Part shown: positions 57,675-64,000 of the stretch, in pieces | How positions within the stretch are numbered: position 1 is the first letter of the stretch | Layout of the letters: the number at the start of each line of letters is the position of its first letter | NCBI RefSeq assembly: GCF_013184805.1 | Contig: NZ_JAATNG010000001.1 | Span: 2,046,001-2,110,000, forward strand | DNA from: Pseudoruegeria sp. HB172150 | GTDB taxonomy: Bacteria; Pseudomonadota; Alphaproteobacteria; Rhodobacterales; Rhodobacteraceae | Length of the DNA: 64,000 nucleotides | Reading direction: 5' to 3' | Notes under the pieces: model-generated | The model's database searches: none | Seen by the model: the letters and a program-made list of their open reading frames with translations, nothing else | What the model was told of the DNA's origin: nothing | Made by a program: the position numbers and the translations under genes

Positions 57675-59128
57675 TTACGGCGCTTGCCATCTGACTCGTC
57701 CGCCGATGCCATGGCGCCCCCGTCCGGACGCGGCAGGCAGATCGTGATGCAGGTGCCTTCGTTGAGGGTGCTCTCCGCCCGCACCGTCCAGCCATGCGCC
57801 TCGACGATGGCCTTGACGATGCTAAGGCCCAGCCCGGTACCCTCGCCGCTGCGCTTGGTCCGGTTCCTCGCCTGCGAGAAGCGTTCAAACAGGCCGCCAA
57901 GTTCCTCTTCGGAGATCCCGACACCATAGTCGCGCACAGCAATGTCATAGCCGTTCTCGACCGGGTTGAGAGACACGACAATCCGTCCACCTGCGTTGGA
58001 GAACTTCATCGCATTGGAAAACAGGTTGCCGAAAACCTGCTGGATCCGGCCGGAATCGAAATCGACCATTACCGCCTCGTCACAGCCCTCTATGACATAC
58101 TCGACATCGAACCGGGCGGCACCGGCGGAATTGGCTTCGACAGCTTCGCGGATCACGGCGCATATGTCGCTGTTCTGTATGTTGAACTCCATCCGACCGG
58201 CGGCGAATTTCTCGATATCGAGGATGTCGTTCACGATCAGGACCAGATTGTCGGCGTTCCGCTGCGCGATCTCGACCATCTCGCGCACCTTGTCGGGCAG
58301 TTCCCCACAGGCCCCGGCGAGCAACAGACCCATGGCACCCTTGACCGAAGTCAGCGGCGAACGGAGCTCGTGGCTGACGGTGGCCACCAGTTCGCTCTTT
58401 ACACGCTCAGCCTCCATCCGTGCGCTGATATTGTGGAAAATCGCGACATACCGGGCCGAGCCAGCCTCAGGAGTGACGAGCTGAACCGTGACGGAATGCG
58501 GTTCGCTGAAAATGTCGGTCTCCAGGTCAATCCGCGTCGCATTGCCGTCGACAAGCGGCTGCACGATCTCGTTGAACCGTTCGAGCGTAATACGCTCGTT
58601 GACGTCCGCGAGCGAGCGGCTGGCATATTCCTGTCCCGTCCAGCCAAGCTGGCTCGCCGCCGCTTCGTTCATGTAGATGAACCGATGGGTTGCCGCATCG
58701 ATGACGAAAACGAGATCGGCAATCCGGTGGACGACAGAGGTCATTTCCCGGTCAGTCGTGGCAATCTTCACGTCGGTGACGTCGGTCCGCACCGAGATGG
58801 CGCCAAGGAACTGGCCGTCGGGCCCCAGGTAGGGATAAACCGTCGTCTGTGTCCACCTAAGGGAGCCGTCCTTGCAGCGCAGACGCGTTTCGCCATCCCA
58901 GGATTCGCCCTTTTCCATTGCCTGCCGAATCGCTGTCGCGATCGGTGCGGCATTCGGCGGGTGCAGGATCTTGGCGTCCTTCCCAATCAGGTCGTCGCGG
59001 TCATAGCCGGTAATTTGCAGCAGCTTGTCGTTTACATCCACCAGTACGTGGTGTTCGTCGGAATAAGTGACGATGCAGTGCTTGTTCAGTACGGTCCGAT
59101 CAAGATCTGGATGCTTGCGGTCAGGCAC
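57665..59128 (-). CDS. PAS-domain sensor histidine kinase
   Basis: 487 residues without clear membrane segments. Two PAS domains lie at about 10-125 (CIVTYSDEHHVLVDVNDKLL, with a PAC end LRWTQTTVYPYLG) and 130-245 (ADLVFVIDAATHRFIYMNEA). The phosphoacceptor histidine is in ATVSHELRSPLTSVKGAMGL near residue 258. The ATPase domain has NLFSNAMKFSNAGG, RDYGVGIS and GTGLGLSIVKAIVEAHGW. It is a cytoplasmic sensor with no partner response regulator in the window. Its end overlaps the GMC gene end by ten bases on the opposite strand. Confidence 0.92.
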   Translation of the reverse strand: MPDRKHPDLDRTVLNKHCIVTYSDEHHVLVDVNDKLLQITGYDRDDLIGKDAKILHPPNAAPIATAIRQAMEKGESWDGETRLRCKDGSLRWTQTTVYPYLGPDGQFLGAISVRTDVTDVKIATTDREMTSVVHRIADLVFVIDAATHRFIYMNEAAASQLGWTGQEYASRSLADVNERITLERFNEIVQPLVDGNATRIDLETDIFSEPHSVTVQLVTPEAGSARYVAIFHNISARMEAERVKSELVATVSHELRSPLTSVKGAMGLLLAGACGELPDKVREMVEIAQRNADNLVLIVNDILDIEKFAAGRMEFNIQNSDICAVIREAVEANSAGAARFDVEYVIEGCDEAVMVDFDSGRIQQVFGNLFSNAMKFSNAGGRIVVSLNPVENGYDIAVRDYGVGISEEELGGLFERFSQARNRTKRSGEGTGLGLSIVKAIVEAHGWTVRAESTLNEGTCITICLPRPDGGAMASADESDGKRRNHT

Positions 59129-59288
59129 TTGCTACGCTCCTCAGCCTACCACCATTGGTAGCACGTACTGTGACCAATTCACCCGCATTTTTGCGGTTCG
59201 TTAGGTGTTCCTCTCAGCCGGGGTGCGATTGTTGCGGGCCGCACCAGAAAATTTGGACACCGGGGTCCGCTGTTCGCGACCTAGCGAA

Positions 59289-59330
59289 ACCGGGTGATTC
59301 TACCCGGTGCCGTGATAGGTCACGGCACCG
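59289..59330 (-). terminator. Two overlapping hairpins at the amidohydrolase 3' end
   Basis: A perfect 11-base stem (59305-59315 with 59320-59330, four-base loop) covers the last codons of the amidohydrolase gene. A second stem, ACCGGGT (59289-59295) with ACCCGGT (59302-59308), uses four of the same bases, so only one can form at a time. They probably end or stabilise the reverse-strand transcript; there is no strong T run. Confidence 0.55.
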
Positions 59331-60961
59331 CCGCAGATCGTGGTGCGGATCCGCATCCCGCCAATATCGGACGACGGAATGCCGGTGATATCACCGTCCA
59401 GAATGACGATATCGGCAAGCTTGCCTTCGCGCAGCGAGCCCTTTTTTGCCTCGGTCTGCTCTGCCTTGGCTCCGCCGATGGTGTAGCCTGCCAGCGCCGC
59501 CTCAAGCTTGAAGCGATGGTCGGGAACATCCGCAACCCAGGCCTCGCGGGTGACGGCGGCGTGCAGACCGACCATCACCGAGACATCGGCCACGGGCCAG
59601 TCGGAAGCGAGCGCAATCAGGGCACCGCTTCCGGCGAGACGCTGCCACGCGAACGCATCCTTCCAGCGGTCTCGGCCGATATTTGTAAGCGTCGGTTCCA
59701 GCGGCAGCCCGGCGCATCCCGGTGCGTGGGCTGGCTGGATCGAAGCGGTGACGCCCAACTCAGCGAGACGATCGAAATCCTCGGGCGCCACGAGTTCCAG
59801 ATGCTCGATCCGATGCCGGATCTCGCTGCCATTGGCCGCACGGGCGGCGGCGATGCCATCGAGGGTGCGTGCAATGGCAGCATCGCCGATGGCGTGGACG
59901 GCGATCTGAAGGCCCAGGGCATCGACCCTCGTGGCGAGGTCCGCAAAGCGCTCGGCCGTGAAGCGACCGGTCGACCGGTGCCCCGGCCGCCCAGGATAGT
60001 CGTTCGTCATGAAGGCGGTGCCGCTGTCGATCACGCCATCCATGAAGAACTTCACGAACCCGCAGGACAGCCAGTCGTCGTTCCACCGCTTGTTCATCAG
60101 ACGCGCGGTCTCGAGCTCTCCAACCTCCATATCGGGCACGAAATGGAACGGCACCCGGACCCGCACGTTCAACTCGCCACGACTGCGCAGTTCCTCAAGT
60201 AGTTCCAGCGTGTAAACGTTGCCATCCATGTTCACGATCGAGGTGATGCCCTGCGCGGCGCAGTGATCAAGCCCGCGTTTCAGATGCGCGAGATCCTCCT
60301 CGCGCTCTGCATCAGTCGGCGCCGGATCAGGATCGCGGCCGGTATTGAGGCCCAGCATCATCCGTTCCTGCCCGCCCAGACACATGACCGGCTCATAGGC
60401 CTGCGGCTCGTAGAGCGCGCCGGTGGCAAGGCCATCCGGACCCATGACGACCTCGTGCCCGGGATCCGTCTCCATCCCGTTCAGGATTCCGGCAGCATCT
60501 AATGCGGCGGTATTGGCCCAGACCGTATGGTGATCGTGCCCCACAAGCGCCAATGGCCGGTCCGGCAGAATGATGTCGAGCAGAACGCGCGGCAGAGTAT
60601 CTCCGAAAACCCCGTAATCGGGCGACTGGCAGACCACCAGCGGCAGGTCGGGGCGCGACGCCGCGTAGTCGCGGATCAGCCCGCGCATCCGGTCCGGGTC
60701 GGCACAATTGTCGAGATGGAGATTGCCCAACTCCGCCCCGCCAATGAACAGGTGCATGTGGCTTTCGATGAACCCCGGCAGGACGGTAGCGCCATTCGCA
60801 TCAATTCGGTCCGTCTCGGGACCGGCGAGCGCTTCGATCTCAAGGTTCGAGCCGACAGCGAGGATCCGGTCGTCCGCGATGGCGATGGCCTCGGCATTGG
60901 GCATGCAGCTGTCCATCGTCAGGACGGCGCCGTTGACGATGATCCTGTCGGCGATGGTCAT
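59300..60961 (-). CDS. Amidohydrolase family protein (YtcJ-like, amidohydrolase 3)
   Basis: 553 residues. ATVLPGFIESHMHLFIGG near residue 55 supplies the HxH metal motif, IAVHAIGDAAIARTLDGI near residue 360 and HRIEHLELVAPEDFDRLAEL near residue 387 give further ligands, and ALASDWPVADVSVMVGLHAA near residue 458 carries the catalytic aspartate. The YtcJ group hydrolyses amide or imine bonds of varied small molecules; specificity is not predictable. It starts three bases after the serine hydrolase stop and closes a four-gene operon beginning with polyamine-type transport genes. Confidence 0.9.
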   Translation of the reverse strand: MTIADRIIVNGAVLTMDSCMPNAEAIAIADDRILAVGSNLEIEALAGPETDRIDANGATVLPGFIESHMHLFIGGAELGNLHLDNCADPDRMRGLIRDYAASRPDLPLVVCQSPDYGVFGDTLPRVLLDIILPDRPLALVGHDHHTVWANTAALDAAGILNGMETDPGHEVVMGPDGLATGALYEPQAYEPVMCLGGQERMMLGLNTGRDPDPAPTDAEREEDLAHLKRGLDHCAAQGITSIVNMDGNVYTLELLEELRSRGELNVRVRVPFHFVPDMEVGELETARLMNKRWNDDWLSCGFVKFFMDGVIDSGTAFMTNDYPGRPGHRSTGRFTAERFADLATRVDALGLQIAVHAIGDAAIARTLDGIAAARAANGSEIRHRIEHLELVAPEDFDRLAELGVTASIQPAHAPGCAGLPLEPTLTNIGRDRWKDAFAWQRLAGSGALIALASDWPVADVSVMVGLHAAVTREAWVADVPDHRFKLEAALAGYTIGGAKAEQTEAKKGSLREGKLADIVILDGDITGIPSSDIGGMRIRTTICGGAVTYHGTG

Positions 60962-60964
60962 ATG

Positions 60965-62197
60965 TTACGGGGCTCCGGTCAGGGCGTCGCGTATGGTGTC
61001 GATGGCGCGGAAGGTCTTGCGGCTGAGCGCCGGCATCAGGAAATCCGGCCATGTCGACAGCTTGGCGACGACCATGTCGCTTTCCGGATCGACATAGATC
61101 AACTGGCCGAAAACGCCAACGGCGCAAATATCGCCGCGGTCGGCGTCGCGGATCCACCAGAAACGGCGGTAGGCGCCGTTGGGATAGTTCAGCGACCACG
61201 GCTCGCCGAACACCGAATGGTCGCCCTGCCGCATCGCGTCAATCCAGGCTTCGGGCACGATCTGATCGTCCCCCGCCCTCCCCCGGTTCAGTACCAGCAG
61301 CCCGATCCGGGCATAGTCGCGCAGCGTTGCATTAAAGCCGCCATCGGCCAGCGCGGTACCGGCAGTATCGACAGTGAAATAGGCATCGCGACCGGCGCCG
61401 ATCCTCTGCCAGATGCGGTGGCTCAGCAGCGGCGCCAGCGCCTCACCGGTGGCACGTTCCACCGCCCAGGCAACCATGTCGGTCTCGATGGAGCGATAGT
61501 CGAAAACGCCGCCATGCTCGCGGATCTGCGGCAGCGTCAGGATCACGTCGCGGATCGTCGTCTGCGCCTCGCCGGGGCCGTGCGGCCGCCAGCCGGCGGC
61601 AATGTCGATCCGCGTCATGTCGCTGCCCGGCGTGTTGTAATCCTCCGTAAACCGTACACCTGAGCGCATATCCAGCACCTGGTCCAGCGTAGCGCTTCCA
61701 TACCCACAGGCGGCAAGCTCCGGGACCAGATCTGCCAAAGGCGCGTCCAGATCCAGCAGTCCGTCGCCATGGATCACCCCGGCAAGCAGGCCGACCACCG
61801 ACTTCGCCACCGATTGCGACAGGTGCAGCGCCTCCGGCGCCATGCCGTTGAAATAGCGTTCATAAACGACGCACCCGCGATGCATCACCAGGAAGCCGTC
61901 GCTGTAAGTGTCCGCCAGAACGCGCGCCAGCGGCACAGTCTCGCCCTCCAATGCGACCGGCAGGTCGTCCAGCGGCTCGGGCGCCTCCGGCAAGGTGCCT
62001 TCAGGGCCGTAGCCGCGGAACACGTCGACCGAGGGGATCAAGCTGCGGACGTTCTGGAAGCTCCAGCGATTGAACGGCGGCAGGTCCCAGTTTTCCAGTG
62101 TCGGACGCTTCTCGGGTGGCGGCGGAAAGCCTTCCATGATGCCGAGCTGGCGTGCCGTCTTCGGCGCGCCGCGCGGAGGCAGCGTCGTGTTGGCCAT
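60965..62197 (-). CDS. Serine hydrolase, beta-lactamase/NylB-like
   Basis: 410 residues from ATG 62197, with AAGGA seven bases upstream. The class C beta-lactamase-like fold is indicated by LSQSVAKSVVGLLAGVIHGD near residue 147 (SxxK with the nucleophile serine), LDQVLDMRSGVRF near residue 190 and the YxS motif in FDYRSIETDMVAW near residue 232. The layout is close to 6-aminohexanoate-dimer hydrolase (NylB) and esterase EstB rather than true beta-lactamases. There is no signal peptide, so it acts in the cytoplasm on an amide or ester. It lies between the binding-protein and amidohydrolase genes of one operon. Confidence 0.85.
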   Translation of the reverse strand: MANTTLPPRGAPKTARQLGIMEGFPPPPEKRPTLENWDLPPFNRWSFQNVRSLIPSVDVFRGYGPEGTLPEAPEPLDDLPVALEGETVPLARVLADTYSDGFLVMHRGCVVYERYFNGMAPEALHLSQSVAKSVVGLLAGVIHGDGLLDLDAPLADLVPELAACGYGSATLDQVLDMRSGVRFTEDYNTPGSDMTRIDIAAGWRPHGPGEAQTTIRDVILTLPQIREHGGVFDYRSIETDMVAWAVERATGEALAPLLSHRIWQRIGAGRDAYFTVDTAGTALADGGFNATLRDYARIGLLVLNRGRAGDDQIVPEAWIDAMRQGDHSVFGEPWSLNYPNGAYRRFWWIRDADRGDICAVGVFGQLIYVDPESDMVVAKLSTWPDFLMPALSRKTFRAIDTIRDALTGAP

Positions 62198-62257
62198 CAG
62201 ACTGTCCTTAAGAGGGAACAACGGCGCGCGGAACTTAGCCCCGCGCGCCGGAAACGA

Positions 62258-63289
62258 TTACTGCTTCAGACGCGTCCAGACGCGGTTGTAGAGATCGACG
62301 ACCTCCTGCGGGCAAGGCGTCACGAAATCCGGGGTCGGCGCGCCGTCGGGCATGACGATCTCGGGCGCGTCCAGCATCTCGGCATCCATGAATTCTTCCG
62401 AGCCCGTGATACCATTGGCATAGCGCGCGAAGTTAGAGGTCATCGCGGCGTTCTCCGGGTCCATCATGAAGTTGATGAACAGCTTCGCGTTCTCCAGGTT
62501 CGGCGCGCCTTTCAGGACGGCGACGTTGTCCATCCAGCCGGTGAAGCCTTCCTTCGGATAGGCGTATTTCAGCGTCGGACGCTGGGCGCGGGCGCGCATC
62601 GCAGCACCATTCCAGGTCTGCGACAGATCAACATCGCCAGAGGTCAGCTTTTCGATGGTGGAATAATCCATCGTGCGCCAGTCCTCCTTGGCCGCCAGCA
62701 GCAGTTCGAGAACCTCGCGCATCTCGTCCTCATTGCCGTTGCAGCGGCCGTAGCCCAGGTAACGGAGACCCGCATTGATCACGTCGTTCATGTCGTTGAG
62801 CATGTTGATGCGGCCCTTCAGCTCGTCGGGCGCGTCGAACATAAGGGCCAGCGTGTCGATGTCGCCGCCATAGACTTCGGTATCGACGGTGAAGGACGTG
62901 GTGCCCCACTGATAGGGGATCGAGTAGTTCCGGCCCGGATCCCACCAGACATCGACCCAGTCGGGATCGACATTGCCGAAATTCTCCATTTCGTTCGGCT
63001 TTACCTCTTCCAGAAGGTCCTGCTCGATCATCACCTTGATCATGTAATCGCCCGGCACGACGATGTCGTAGCCGGTGTTCCCGGCCTGCACCTTGGCGAG
63101 CATGGTCTCGTTCGAGTCGTAGCCGTCGAGATTGACGGTAACGTCGTTCTCGGCCTCGAACTTCTCGATCATCTCGGGGCTGGTGTAATTACCCCAGTTG
63201 TAGATGTTCAGTTCGCCTTCGGCATTGGCAGCCACGGCGACGAACGCAAACGCCGAAGCGGCAGCTGCGATGCGGATGGTTGGTTTCAT
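62258..63289 (-). CDS. Spermidine/putrescine-type ABC transporter substrate-binding protein (PotD/PotF-like)
   Basis: 343 residues from ATG 63289. The signal peptide ends AFVAVAANA, and the mature protein starts EGELNIYNWGNYTSPEMIEK, the PotD/PotF hallmark. YDIVVPGDYMIKVMIEQDLL near residue 70 and YSIPYQWGTTSFTVDTEVYG near residue 119 complete the match. It binds a polyamine or similar cationic amide in the periplasm. It follows the PotC-like permease gene by 23 bases and is followed by hydrolase genes, so the imported compound may be hydrolysed rather than used as polyamine. Confidence 0.9.
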   Translation of the reverse strand: MKPTIRIAAAASAFAFVAVAANAEGELNIYNWGNYTSPEMIEKFEAENDVTVNLDGYDSNETMLAKVQAGNTGYDIVVPGDYMIKVMIEQDLLEEVKPNEMENFGNVDPDWVDVWWDPGRNYSIPYQWGTTSFTVDTEVYGGDIDTLALMFDAPDELKGRINMLNDMNDVINAGLRYLGYGRCNGNEDEMREVLELLLAAKEDWRTMDYSTIEKLTSGDVDLSQTWNGAAMRARAQRPTLKYAYPKEGFTGWMDNVAVLKGAPNLENAKLFINFMMDPENAAMTSNFARYANGITGSEEFMDAEMLDAPEIVMPDGAPTPDFVTPCPQEVVDLYNRVWTRLKQ

Positions 63290-63312
63290 GGTTCTTCTCT
63301 CCTGTTGAGCCG

Positions 63313-64000
63313 TCATTTTTCCATGCGCCGCTGCACCAGGAAGAGCAGGGCGACCAGAAGCACCGAGACCCCGACGAGAATCGTCGAGACGGCATTGATC
63401 TCGGGCGTGATACCGCGGCGGATGGCGCCGAGGATGTAAATGGGAAGCGTGGTTTCACCCGGGCCAGCGACCATCAGCGTGATGATGACATCGTCGAGCG
63501 AAACGACGAAGGCCAGCATCGCGCCGGCCACGATGCCGGGCATCAGTAGTGGTAGCGTGATGTACCGGAACGCCTGCAGCGGCGTCGCGTAAAGGTCGGC
63601 GCCGGCCTGTTCCAGCGTCAGAGTCATGTCCTCCAGCCGGGCTCGGATCGGCATGAAGGCGAAGGGAATGCAGAACGCCGTATGCGCCGCCATCAGATAG
63701 CCGATCCCCGTGATCCCGGTGACGTATTTCACCAGCGAGAACAGCGATAGCGTCGCGATGGCGGTGACGATCTCGGGGATCATCAGCGGTTGGTTGATGA
63801 TCGCATAGGCCAGCCCCTGCCCCTTGAACGCAGCCGCGCGGGTCGTCGCCAGCGCGGCCATGGTGGCGGCGATGGTGGACAGGATCGTCGCGACCAGCGC
63901 GACCTTCACCGAAACCCAGGCGGCATTCCGGATACCTTCGTTCTCCAGCGCCGCCTGGTACCAGCGCAGCGAGAACTCGGTCCATTTCACCACCGACCGG
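63313..64000 (-). CDS. Polyamine-type ABC transporter permease (PotC-like), partial
   Basis: The gene enters from beyond the window end; about 229 residues are visible, starting RSVVKWTEFSLRWYQAAL, where complete PotC proteins have about 30 residues more. Five membrane segments remain. The coupling loop LEQAGADLYATPLQAFRYIT lies near visible residue 132. It forms half of the channel for the substrate bound by the PotD-like protein encoded next. The other permease and the ATPase must lie outside the window. Confidence 0.9.
   Translation of the reverse strand, partial: RSVVKWTEFSLRWYQAALENEGIRNAAWVSVKVALVATILSTIAATMAALATTRAAAFKGQGLAYAIINQPLMIPEIVTAIATLSLFSLVKYVTGITGIGYLMAAHTAFCIPFAFMPIRARLEDMTLTLEQAGADLYATPLQAFRYITLPLLMPGIVAGAMLAFVVSLDDVIITLMVAGPGETTLPIYILGAIRRGITPEINAVSTILVGVSVLLVALLFLVQRRMEK

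Noticed and set aside
57794-59161. 455-codon forward frame opposite the histidine kinase
   Set aside because: Antisense artefact; all kinase boxes are on the reverse strand.
61769-63439. 556-codon forward frame opposite the serine hydrolase and PotD-like genes
   Set aside because: Spans two good reverse-strand genes and the gap between them; composition typical of a shadow frame.

Overview
The window reads as chromosome of a high-GC marine-type alphaproteobacterium, most likely Rhodobacteraceae (Roseobacter group). Reasons: the rplU-rpmA-acetyltransferase-obgE-proB-proA order, a ChpT phosphotransferase next to a DUF3553 protein, an olsB-olsA ornithine-lipid pair, cobF (the aerobic cobalamin route), a split B12-dependent methionine synthase and dense solute-binding-protein transport. 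No rRNA, CRISPR array, recognisable integrase or intact insertion sequence is visible.

Region 1 (1-18.4 kb) is compact housekeeping: thioesterase and enoyl-CoA hydratase-like genes, a periplasmic rhodanese and a 1-Cys peroxiredoxin, a wHTH/TPR regulator, an M32 carboxypeptidase behind ctaA, a TrmJ-type methyltransferase, a frameshifted TfoX-domain gene, a ThiE-like gene, olsBA, chpT, and the rplU...proA operon. It ends at a tRNA-Ser(CGA).

Region 2 (18.4-27.2 kb) is a partly decayed cobalamin/methionine segment. It holds a 5' fragment of a cobalamin riboswitch with no target, an intact cobF, a broken MetE-like gene, a CobW-family GTPase, a broken BtuF-like gene, one complete cobalamin riboswitch, a small unknown ORF, a perfect 15-bp inverted repeat, and metH encoded as two overlapping genes.

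Region 3 (27.5-39.8 kb) has iolE/iolG-like inositol genes, a TetR regulator divergent from a TonB receptor / binding protein / siderophore-interacting protein operon, and a 1416-residue secreted nuclease with a large internal duplication.

Region 4 (39.8-57.7 kb) is the most unusual part. It has three M81 (MlrC-like) metallopeptidase paralogues together with an M20 peptidase, an M24-like protein lacking the usual metal-ligand aspartates, a ROK regulator, a sugar-type ABC importer split over two convergent transcripts, two MFS transporters and a GMC oxidoreductase fused to a gluconate-2-dehydrogenase subunit-3-like domain. A shared 10-nt motif lies before the ROK gene and between the transporter and second M81 operons. 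I read this as one catabolic locus for an unknown small amide-, lactam- or amino-sugar-like compound; that is inference.

Region 5 (57.7-64 kb) holds a PAS histidine kinase and a polyamine-type ABC operon (PotC, PotD) running into a beta-lactamase-fold hydrolase and an amidohydrolase. The PotC-like gene is cut by the window end.
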